Program-made: the position numbers and the translations under genes | The notes under the pieces: generated by a model | What the model was told of the DNA's origin: nothing | Seen by the model: the letters and a program-made list of their open reading frames with translations, nothing else | Database searches by the model: none | Source of the DNA: Myxococcota bacterium | Lineage (GTDB): Bacteria > Myxococcota_A > UBA796 | DNA length: 64,000 nucleotides | Assembly: GCA_029251165.1 (NCBI GenBank) | Contig: JAQXDW010000089.1 | Location: 62,001 to 126,000 of the forward strand | Direction of reading: 5' to 3' | Shown here: positions 33,480 to 41,715 of the stretch, one piece after another | Position numbering within the stretch: the first letter of the stretch is position 1 | Layout: every line of letters begins with the position of its first letter

Positions 33480-35238
33480 TAGAGAGCGCTGGGAGCCAGA
33501 GGAGCCAAGAAGCGGTGCCCGGAACGGCGGCGCTCGCCTCGATCAGCTCACCGCTGTGGGCGGCAAGCACCTGTCGGGCGCTCCAGAGCCCCATCCCTGA
33601 AGCCATCCAGTCGTCTGACTTCTCGATGACTGCGCCGGAGAGGACAAAGCACAGCCCGATTGAGCCTGGACGGGTCAGCGGGGAGATGTCCAGCTGCCCG
33701 CCGCGACAGCCCGCTGCACGGAGGCTGGTGAGTACCTGCGCCACGGCACGCCCGAGCGCGGCGCGATCGCCTCGGGTGCGGAGTTTCGGGAGTGGCTCGA
33801 GGTGCACGGCGATGCCCCGCTGTCGGAAGGGGCCGCCAACCAGGGTGAGGACCCCACTGAGAACCACATCTAACTCTACCACGCCCCAATTCTCACCCAT
33901 GGCCTTGTCGCCGACATCGGAGTAGCGCTGGAGATGCGCGAGGATGTCACGACACCGCTGGGCTTCGCGCTCGATGGCGGCGAGCATTGCATCGTCCGGC
34001 TGCCGCGCCTGGAGCAGCTGGGTCATGCCGAGGATTCCAGCGACTGGATTGTTTAGCTCGTGGGCCAGTCCTGCCCCCATCTCTCCGACCGCTGCCAGCT
34101 TCTCAGAGCGGACCAGGGCGCGCTGGGCCTGCTTCAGCTCAGCGGTTCGCTGCTCCACACGCTCCTGAAGTTCCTGGTTGAAGGCTTCGATCTCATCGTT
34201 CTTCGCAGATATCTCCCGAGCGGACTGGGCGAGGAAGGTGCTCATGAGGTTGAAGCTGCTGCCCAGCTCTGCGAGCTCATCGCCACCCATCTCAGGCACC
34301 TGGCCGCCGAGCTTTCCAGCCGCGACCTCCAGTGCCGCATCTCTCAGTCGTACAATCGGACCGGAGATCTGACGGGCGAAGCCCATGCCAAGCACCACGC
34401 TGAGCAGGCCAGCGACGGCAGCAAAGTAGGTGGTCTGAAGCTGGATCTGGCTGCCTGGAAGGGACATCGCCGAGGCTGGCGCGGCGGCGACGGCGATCAG
34501 GCTGGCGTGGGGAATGGGCGCACTCGCGGCGATGATCTCCGTGCCGTCGGAGATGGTGTAGCGGATCTCTGCCGCGCGAACGGTCGTGAATGGTGCGAAG
34601 TTCTCCGGTCGGATGACGGTCATGTCCTGCGCCAGGACGATCTCTCCCTGAGCGTTCAGCAGGGCGGTCGAGAACGCCGGATTGTCCGAGAATCGGGCCG
34701 CGACCTCATCGAGCGCAAGCTCCACCGCCAGCACCGCTCCCGTCGTCGTCGAGGCCGCAACCGCCAGGACCGGGCCACGACGCCCCTCAGGAACGTACGG
34801 TGTGCCGACGACGACCGCGCCCGGCGCAACCTCGAGCTGACTGACCTCTTGGCGGAAGCGGGTAAACCGGGCGGCAGAGACCACCTCATCTGCCGTGCCC
34901 ACGACGCTCGGCGAGATCTCTACGCCATCAGTGTTCAGCAGCGAGGCGATGTGAATTGCCGGCATCGAGCGATGGACAAGCTGGAGAAAGCCCGCCTGGT
35001 TGCTTGGGTCGAGGCTCTCTACATCAAACAGCGACAGCTCTTGCTGGAGCAGCTCCAGGCGATCAGAGAGCCAGGTGTCCACAGACAGCGCCAGCCCATC
35101 GACGGTGCTGGCCTGCATCTCAGAGACCTGGACCAGCATCTGCTGGCTGCCGACGCGGCTGGCCCCAAGCGACAGCAGGAGCAGCGGACCGAGCGAGGCC
35201 ATGGCGATGAGCAGCGAGAGCCGAGCGGACAGGCGCAT
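33472..35238 (-). CDS. Membrane sensor histidine kinase with degenerate ATP-binding domain
   Basis: 588 residues. Two transmembrane helices (LSLLIAMASLGPLLLLSLGA and YFAAVAGLLSVVLGMGFA) enclose a periplasmic sensor domain of about 240 residues. A HAMP domain (RQISGPIVRLRDAALEVAAG), a coiled coil and the HisKA motif GEMGAGLAHELNNPVAGILG follow. In the catalytic domain the N-box Asn is not found (RAVAQVLTSLRAAG) and the D-x-G-x-G box is absent; only a G2-like GMGLWSARQVLAAHSG remains. It may therefore be phosphorylated by a partner rather than by itself, for instance the kinase encoded 9 bp upstream. Overlaps the fecR-like gene by 8 bp. Confidence 0.83.
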   Translation of the reverse strand: MRLSARLSLLIAMASLGPLLLLSLGASRVGSQQMLVQVSEMQASTVDGLALSVDTWLSDRLELLQQELSLFDVESLDPSNQAGFLQLVHRSMPAIHIASLLNTDGVEISPSVVGTADEVVSAARFTRFRQEVSQLEVAPGAVVVGTPYVPEGRRGPVLAVAASTTTGAVLAVELALDEVAARFSDNPAFSTALLNAQGEIVLAQDMTVIRPENFAPFTTVRAAEIRYTISDGTEIIAASAPIPHASLIAVAAAPASAMSLPGSQIQLQTTYFAAVAGLLSVVLGMGFARQISGPIVRLRDAALEVAAGKLGGQVPEMGGDELAELGSSFNLMSTFLAQSAREISAKNDEIEAFNQELQERVEQRTAELKQAQRALVRSEKLAAVGEMGAGLAHELNNPVAGILGMTQLLQARQPDDAMLAAIEREAQRCRDILAHLQRYSDVGDKAMGENWGVVELDVVLSGVLTLVGGPFRQRGIAVHLEPLPKLRTRGDRAALGRAVAQVLTSLRAAGCRGGQLDISPLTRPGSIGLCFVLSGAVIEKSDDWMASGMGLWSARQVLAAHSGELIEASAAVPGTASWLLWLPALSNA

Positions 35239-35247
35239 GGGTCAGGC

Positions 35248-36426
35248 TTAGTTGACGACGGGGATCTTCAGGCGGAAGGTCGTGCCGCGCTCCGGCTCGC
35301 TCTCCACAGAGATGGTGCCCCGGTACTTGGTGAGGATCCGGTAGACAACGTTCAGACCCAGCCCGGTCCCCTTTCCTGGAGGCTTGGTGGTGTAGAACGG
35401 GTCAAAGATCACCGAGAGCTTGTCATCGGGGATTCCCGAGCCGTTGTCCGACACTTCTGCCCAGACAGACTCATCGTCCTGACCAACCCGGATCCCTACG
35501 CGTCCGCCGGGAGCCCCACCGAACCGCTCAATGACGGCCTCTGCGGCATTCTTGATGAGGTTGACGAAGACCTGCTGGATCTCGTTGGTTCGGGCATGCA
35601 CGTAGGCGGCCTCTGGCAGCTGACGGTCGAACACCACTCCATCTACCGGTGCGCTGCGCTCGACGAGCAGCAGCGCATCTTCGATGATCCGTGGCAGGTC
35701 AACGGCGGTGCGGTACTCGGTCGTCGCGGTGCGCGAGTAGCTGGTCAGCTCGACGACGATGTCGCGGATGTTGCGGCAGTACTCCACGATGTCGCCAGCG
35801 TACTCTCGGACCAGGGCGAGATCTTCTTCATCATCGACCGCCTCTGCCAGTCCCATGATTCCAAACAGGGGGCTTGAGATCTCGTGGGCAATGCCAGCAG
35901 CGAGGGTGCCGATCCCTGCGAGCTTCTCAGACTGAATCAGCTCAGCCTGAAGCTCCTGAGACTCTCGAAGCGCCGCCTCAAGCTCTGCGTTCTTCTCCTG
36001 AAGGTGAGACAGCAGGCGACGATTCTCCAAGGCCATGTCGCGCTTCTGGAGTGCCTGGCGCGCCTTCTTGCGGATGTCGAAGACATTGTTGAGCGGCTTG
36101 AGCACGTAGTCGAACGCATCAAGCTCCATCGCAGCGATCGCAGTCTCGACGGAGGCATACCCGGTGATAATGATCACCTCGGTGAAGGGATCCTTCTCTT
36201 TGGCAAGCCGCAGCAGGTCGATTCCAGAGATATCCGGCAGGTTCTTGTCGGTCAGCAGGAGGTCACAGCCCTGCTCTTCGATGACTGCTGCGGCCTCTCG
36301 TCCAGTACCCACGGCCGTCAAGCGATAGGGCTCACCTTCCAGAACAGCCTGTAGAATCTGAAGAATAACAGGCTCATCATCAACGATGAGGAGGTGACGG
36401 GCTGGGGTGCTGTCAGGTTGGTCCAT
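35248..36426 (-). CDS. Response regulator-histidine kinase hybrid, cytoplasmic
   Basis: 392 residues from ATG 36426; a longer frame to 36552 lacks family sequence. An N-terminal receiver domain has Asp16-Asp17 (VDDEP), phospho-acceptor Asp60 (LLLTDKNLPDISG), Thr88 and Lys110 (YVLKPL). A coiled coil leads to HisKA with His181 (AAGIAHEISSPLFGIMG) and a complete ATP-binding domain: N-box NEIQQVFVNLIKNAAEAV, G1 DNGSGIP, F-box FDPFYTTKPPGKGTGLGL. No membrane segment. First gene of the probable 36426-25954 operon. It may take part in a phosphorelay with the next kinase. Confidence 0.9.
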   Translation of the reverse strand: MDQPDSTPARHLLIVDDEPVILQILQAVLEGEPYRLTAVGTGREAAAVIEEQGCDLLLTDKNLPDISGIDLLRLAKEKDPFTEVIIITGYASVETAIAAMELDAFDYVLKPLNNVFDIRKKARQALQKRDMALENRRLLSHLQEKNAELEAALRESQELQAELIQSEKLAGIGTLAAGIAHEISSPLFGIMGLAEAVDDEEDLALVREYAGDIVEYCRNIRDIVVELTSYSRTATTEYRTAVDLPRIIEDALLLVERSAPVDGVVFDRQLPEAAYVHARTNEIQQVFVNLIKNAAEAVIERFGGAPGGRVGIRVGQDDESVWAEVSDNGSGIPDDKLSVIFDPFYTTKPPGKGTGLGLNVVYRILTKYRGTISVESEPERGTTFRLKIPVVN

Positions 36427-36601
36427 ACCGCTGCGGCTCCGATGGGACGTTATACCAGGAGGGCTCACCGTGCGACCCATCGGGATTGGAAAGGATTCCG
36501 TTCCAGACCTGCTGGTCCGAGACCGATAACGGACAAGTCCACCTGTTGACACCGCCAGCGGTTGTGCGGCTACACTCTCTCAACTCACACCGGTTCTGAA
36601 C

Positions 36602-37168
36602 ATGCGTCACAAGCTCTCCCCCCTTCTGCTCGTCCCGCTGCTTGCCTGCGGTCCCAAGACTGCTGAAGATGCCAATGCCAGCGAAGACATTGCCGGTACA
36701 CTCTCGGAGACCACGACCTCCGACGGCCTCCTTGAGCAGCAGATTGACCTCAACGGCGATGGCTCCGCGGACGTCTTCAACTACTACCAGGAGGGCAGCG
36801 ACAGCCCGCGCTTGCTGGTGCGCAAAGAGGTCGACCTCAACTGGGACAGCCGCGTGGACGTCCGCAGCTGGTTCAACCTCTCCGGACAGCTGGAGAAAGA
36901 AGAGATGGACGGTGACTTTGACGGCCGGGTGGACTGGGTGGACCACTACCAGGGCGGCAAGCGCGTGCTCTCCAAGGTCGACACCGACTACGACGGCATC
37001 TTTGATCTCTACAAGATCTTTGAGGCGGGCAAGGTGCGGCGCAAAGAGCGCGACACCAACGGCGACGGCAACATCGACTTCTGGGAGTACCTCGACGAGG
37101 GCGGCCGAGTGGTCAAGACCGGCCAGGACATCGACGGCGATGGCGTCATGGACATCCGCCAGGACTGA
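36602..37168 (+). CDS. Small lipoprotein with six Ca-binding-type D-x-[DN]-x-D-G repeats
   Basis: 188 residues. MRHKLSPLLLVPLLACG is a lipoprotein signal with Cys16. After a Ser/Thr-rich spacer come six acidic loops beginning at about residues 49, 78, 103, 127, 151 and 176: DLNGDGSAD, DLNWDSRVD, DGDFDGRVD, DTDYDGIFD, DTNGDGNID and DIDGDGVMD, spaced 24-29 residues. Between them are short aromatic strands (VFNYYQEG, WVDHYQGGK, WEYLDEGGR). The loops resemble EF-hand/dockerin/thrombospondin-3 calcium loops, so calcium binding is inferred. Divergent from the response regulator gene. Function unknown. Confidence 0.78.
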   Translation: MRHKLSPLLLVPLLACGPKTAEDANASEDIAGTLSETTTSDGLLEQQIDLNGDGSADVFNYYQEGSDSPRLLVRKEVDLNWDSRVDVRSWFNLSGQLEKEEMDGDFDGRVDWVDHYQGGKRVLSKVDTDYDGIFDLYKIFEAGKVRRKERDTNGDGNIDFWEYLDEGGRVVKTGQDIDGDGVMDIRQD

Positions 37169-37236
37169 GCGCAGCAGGCGCTTCATCCCCTCTCGACGCT
37201 CCAGTGGCTGGTGAGCATCGGCGTCGCTCGCAGTCA

Positions 37237-37300
37237 GGCTGCATCGAGAGACGGCTGCGGTGAGAGACGGCTGCATCGAGAGACGGCTGCGGTGAGGAGA
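37237..37300. repeat. Four tandem 16-bp repeats
   Basis: GGCTGCATCGAGAGAC and GGCTGCGGTGAGAGAC alternate twice (the last copy ends GGTGAGGAGA). They fill the space between two convergent genes. No coding role; possibly slippage-derived. Confidence 0.85.
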
Positions 37301-37314
37301 GCGCGCCCCCGCGC

Positions 37315-37683
37315 CTACTCGGCCTTGAGGGAGAGGACCTTCATCGGGATCGGGTCATCTTCGATGTACCAGCGGACCTCGATCTTGCGACCGGGTGCGT
37401 CAGCGATGATCACCTGCGGGGTCAGGCATGCCTCGCAGTCTGAGACGCCCTCAACCCAGTACTCCCGGATCTCGAGGATTCCGCCATCAATGGACAGCTC
37501 TGGCTCAAAGACCGCATCACAGGTCTGAACGAAGTTGATGTGGCTGATGATGAAGTCCGTTTCGTCTTGAACGGCGATGATGTCTTCCTCACCGGGGCTG
37601 TCGAAGTCGTAGTCTAAACAGCCGGCTTGTTCGTAGTCGACATACAGCTGGGAGGCACAGCCCAGCAGGGTAAGCAGCATCAT
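37315..37683 (-). CDS. Small cysteine-containing lipoprotein of unknown function
   Basis: 122 residues from ATG 37683, with GGAG 5 bases upstream. MMLLTLLGC is a nine-residue lipoprotein signal without a basic residue. The mature part holds cysteines in YEQAGCLDYDF, FVQTCDAVF and SDCEACLTPQV, which could form disulfides outside the cytoplasm. No family recognised. An inverted repeat lies 68 bp upstream of the start. Confidence 0.65.
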   Translation of the reverse strand: MMLLTLLGCASQLYVDYEQAGCLDYDFDSPGEEDIIAVQDETDFIISHINFVQTCDAVFEPELSIDGGILEIREYWVEGVSDCEACLTPQVIIADAPGRKIEVRWYIEDDPIPMKVLSLKAE

Positions 37684-37750
37684 GTCATCTCCAGGTTTTT
37701 CCGGTTCTGACACCCTTACACACCGCAGCAGCCTTCGGTGAGAGCAGACA

Positions 37751-37764
37751 ATTGGTTTACCAAT
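37751..37764. promoter_or_regulatory. Inverted repeat ATTGGT-TT-ACCAAT, candidate operator
   Basis: Perfect 6-bp arms around TT, in the AT-richer space upstream of the small lipoprotein gene (start 37683) and just after the manC stop. Same design as the repeat at 7392-7405. Operator role is inferred. Confidence 0.35.
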
Positions 37765-37782
37765 GTTCGACAGAACGCCCGC

Positions 37783-38841
37783 TCAGGTGAGGTGGGGCAG
37801 TCCGGTGGTTTCCAGCATCGTGACGATGTCACGTACCTCCTGGGCACGGCTGGCATCCATGACGAGCAGGGCATCGTCCGCATCGACGACCGCAAGCCCT
37901 GAGACCCCGATGAGCGCAACGACCTTGCCGGGTGCGTAGGTAATGTTGTCGGCAGCATCGATGCTCAGGGTGCGCAGGGTCTCGCCGCGTCCGCCGGCAT
38001 CTTCTGGCAGCAGGGCGCCGGCTGCGCTCCAGCTGCCGACGTCTGACCAGCCGGGATCGCAAGGCGCGGTGAGGATGTTGTCCACCCGCTCCATGATCCC
38101 AAAGTCGATGCTGGTGGCCTCCAGCTCTCCCCAGGCCTCCGCTAAGCTGCCGGGATCCGCTGCGATGCGGCGGAGGGCGACCGCCGAGCGCGGGAGATGC
38201 GCGGCGAACGCCGAGAGTACAGCGCCGGCCGTGAACACAAACATTCCAGCGTTCCACAGGTGGCGTCCGCTGGCGACATACTGCGCGGCGGTGGTGGCGT
38301 CTGGCTTCTCCTGAAAGCGGGAGACAACGCGGAGGGACTGTCCGGCCCATTGTCCGGCTTCATCACCAAGCTCCAGGTATCCGTAGCCCGTCTCAGGGTG
38401 GGTCGGGGTGATGCCGAGGGTGACCAGGGCTCCCGTCTCGACCGCAGCAGCAGCGGCTCCAGCGAGGCTGTCACGGAGGATCTCAGGCGCTGTGATGACA
38501 TGGTCTGCAGGGAGCACCATCATCACAGCATCTTCCCCTCCGCGTCGGGCGACCTCGACGGCTCCCCAGCCAACACACGGCGCAGTGTTGCGGCCCTGGG
38601 GCTCGACGAGGATGTTCTCTGCCGGCAGATCGGGAAGCTGCGCAGCGATCGCATCGACCATGTCTGGTCCGGTGATCACAAGGATGTGCTCCGGAGAGAT
38701 CATGGGGGCGAGGCGATCGACCGTCTGACGGATGAGGCTGTCAGGACCGCCGATGGCGACACACTGCTTGGGGAAGGCCCGCCGGGAGCGGGGCCAGAAT
38801 CGTGCCCCGCGACCGCCGGCCATGATCAGGGCGTACATCAT
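37783..38841 (-). CDS. manC: Mannose-1-phosphate guanylyltransferase
   Basis: 352 residues. It makes GDP-mannose from GTP and mannose-1-phosphate for polysaccharides. Nucleotidyltransferase motif MAGGRGARFWPRSRRAFPKQ, then LVEPQGRNTAPCVGWGAVEV, MMVLPADHVI, ETGYGYLELG, FQEKPDATTAAQYV, WNAGMFVF and DFGIMERVDNILTAPCDPGWSDVGSW, all typical. Only the guanylyltransferase domain is present; the C-terminal isomerase domain of bifunctional enzymes is missing, as in the short form. ATG 38841 overlaps the trmL stop by 4 bp. Confidence 0.92.
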   Translation of the reverse strand: MMYALIMAGGRGARFWPRSRRAFPKQCVAIGGPDSLIRQTVDRLAPMISPEHILVITGPDMVDAIAAQLPDLPAENILVEPQGRNTAPCVGWGAVEVARRGGEDAVMMVLPADHVITAPEILRDSLAGAAAAAVETGALVTLGITPTHPETGYGYLELGDEAGQWAGQSLRVVSRFQEKPDATTAAQYVASGRHLWNAGMFVFTAGAVLSAFAAHLPRSAVALRRIAADPGSLAEAWGELEATSIDFGIMERVDNILTAPCDPGWSDVGSWSAAGALLPEDAGGRGETLRTLSIDAADNITYAPGKVVALIGVSGLAVVDADDALLVMDASRAQEVRDIVTMLETTGLPHLT

Positions 38842-39314
38842 GTGAACAACTCTGGAGAGATCTGCTGGAGGGCAGTCATGGTGATAATCGCAGCGGCATT
38901 GGCGAGGTTCAGGCTCCGTACGGGGCCGGGCATCGGGATGCGGAGCGCACCATGCGCCGCGATCAGGTCAGCAGGAAGTCCCTTCGACTCCGCACCGAAC
39001 AGCAGGACATCGCCGCGTGTATACGCTGCCGTGGTGTAGGGGGTGGTCCCCTTCGTCGACAGCAGGTGGAAGCGCCGCTGGGGATCCGCGGTGAGCCAGG
39101 AGAGGAAGGTCTCAAGATCCGCGTGCTCTACGCAGTCGACATGCTTCCAGTAGTCCAGCCCAGCCCGGCGTACGGCCTTGTCAGAGGTGGAGAAACCCAG
39201 CGGGTGGATGAGGTGCAGCCGCGCCCCGATCCCCAGACAGAGCCGGCCAATGTTGCCGGTGTTGGGTCCGATCTCTGGGTGAATCAGGGCGACATGGAGT
39301 GGAGGGCTGGACAC
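38838..39314 (-). CDS. trmL: tRNA (cytidine/uridine-34-2'-O)-methyltransferase TrmL
   Basis: 158 residues, usual length, GTG start 3 bp after grpE. SPOUT-family marks: LHVALIHPEIGPNTGNIGRLC, LIHPLGFS, RAGLDYWKHV, LLFGAESKGLP, and the C-terminal knot RIPMPGPVRSLNLANAAAI. It methylates the ribose of wobble position 34 in two tRNA Leu species in E. coli. The gene couples to manC by a 4-bp overlap. Confidence 0.94.
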   Translation of the reverse strand: MSSPPLHVALIHPEIGPNTGNIGRLCLGIGARLHLIHPLGFSTSDKAVRRAGLDYWKHVDCVEHADLETFLSWLTADPQRRFHLLSTKGTTPYTTAAYTRGDVLLFGAESKGLPADLIAAHGALRIPMPGPVRSLNLANAAAIITMTALQQISPELFT

Positions 39315-39317
39315 GAC

Positions 39318-40283
<966 letters not shown>

Positions 40284-40413
40284 GGGTCACCATCCTGGGA
40301 ATTCTATGGCGCCAACGGTAACCCCGAGTGCTGATCAGTCAACCCCGCCGGTTCCTTGACCGCTGCGACAAATTTGCGTACCTGTCGTGCGTCTACGCCA
40401 CGCGGAGAAGACG

Positions 40414-41709
40414 ATGCAGGAAAAACAGGGACGAATGCTCACCTGGATGGCAGGCAGCCTGGTGGTGCTGGTTGGAGTCGTAGTGCTCGGCGAGCGCGAC
40501 GATGAGCAGACGGATGAAGCGGATGAGGCATGGCACTCCGCGCTCGGCGCGGTCGAGCGCAGCGACATGACCGGCCTGACCATCACCACCGCCGATGGCA
40601 CACTGGCCATCGAGCGGTCCGATGATGGCTGGCGACTCGTCTCGCCGATCCAGGCCACCGCAGACAGCGAACGGGTCCGTGGTCTGCTGGGCTCCCTGGA
40701 GGACCTGGAGTGTGGCGATGACCTGGAAGCCGCCTCGGGTGCAGGGTTCGGCCTGGAGCCGCCGGAGTGGACCCTCACCGTGTCCGCAGGAGATGCTGCG
40801 CACACCCTGCGCATCGGCAAGGCAGCACCGGTCGGCGGTCGGACCTATGTGCAGTGTGGGGATGACGCCATCCGCACCACACGGCAGCCGATACTCGAGG
40901 CACTCTCTGACAAGGCTGAGGACTTCCGCTCTCGCGCTGTCGCCCGGTTCCCCTCCTCCGCCCTCACTGAGCTGCGGGTGACCTTGCCAGTCCTCACGCC
41001 GGACACCCCGGTCGAGGCACTCCAGAGCGACACCTTGATCGCCCAGCGAACCGCCGCAGGCTGGCGGGCTTCGGACTCTGGCGCGCTCCTGGACCGAGAG
41101 AAGATCCTGGTGATGGCAGAGGCGATGCTCGATGCCAGCGTCGACCGCTTTGACACTGAGCCTCCGACTCCGCCGCTGATCCGCTTCGAGGCTGTCGCGG
41201 ATGGGGTGACCCACACCCTGGAGTACGGCATCAACGGCACGGCGCGGGTCCCGCTCCAGGATGCACCGGTCACCCTCTCTGGCGAGTTCCCGGTTCCCGG
41301 TCAGCTCGACACCCTCCTGGCGAGCGCGCTCCTCGATGTCGATCCCGCCACCCTCAGCGCGCTGACGATCCAGCTCGGCGATGCCTCGGTCTCCGGCACT
41401 CGAGACAGCAACGGCTGGACCCACGCGGCTGCAGAGCCTCTCCTCGCGGCTCTCCAGGAGGTTCGGGTCGATCGACGCCTGCCCGCTCCGGCTGCAGAGG
41501 GCTCTGCATGGGGAGTGGTGAAGCTGGAGAGCTCCGAGGGGCAGTCTCGCGAGGTCACCTTGCACCAAGAAGTCAACGGTCAGCGGGTGGTCTCGGATCC
41601 CTCGGGCGGTCCTTCCTTTCTGCTGCCGACAACAGAGCTGGAGCGGCTTCAGGTCGCGCTGGCCGGACCGTCCCTGACCGATACGCTGGACGTGCCAGCG
41701 ACTCCCTGA
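40414..41709 (+). CDS. DUF4340-type membrane-anchored protein
   Basis: 431 residues from ATG 40414, with GGAG 6 bases upstream; GTG 40387 is the longer option. One N-terminal membrane helix (MLTWMAGSLVVLVGVVVLGE) is followed by an extracytoplasmic body with the DUF4340 pattern: GLTITTADGTLAIERSDDGW, WTLTVSAGDAAHTLRIGKAA, YVQCGDDAIRTTRQPILEAL and DFRSRAVARFPSSALTEL. DUF4340 proteins often accompany GldG-type ABC transporters; none adjoins here. Function unknown. Divergent from grpE, convergent with the next gene at 7 bp distance. Confidence 0.75.
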   Translation: MQEKQGRMLTWMAGSLVVLVGVVVLGERDDEQTDEADEAWHSALGAVERSDMTGLTITTADGTLAIERSDDGWRLVSPIQATADSERVRGLLGSLEDLECGDDLEAASGAGFGLEPPEWTLTVSAGDAAHTLRIGKAAPVGGRTYVQCGDDAIRTTRQPILEALSDKAEDFRSRAVARFPSSALTELRVTLPVLTPDTPVEALQSDTLIAQRTAAGWRASDSGALLDREKILVMAEAMLDASVDRFDTEPPTPPLIRFEAVADGVTHTLEYGINGTARVPLQDAPVTLSGEFPVPGQLDTLLASALLDVDPATLSALTIQLGDASVSGTRDSNGWTHAAAEPLLAALQEVRVDRRLPAPAAEGSAWGVVKLESSEGQSREVTLHQEVNGQRVVSDPSGGPSFLLPTTELERLQVALAGPSLTDTLDVPATP

Positions 41710-41715
41710 GCAACC

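Noticed and set aside
40284-40386. Possible CIRCE heat-shock operator upstream of grpE (GAGTGCTGA)
   Set aside because: Only one arm-like sequence is present; the partner TTAGCACTC at 9-base distance is missing.
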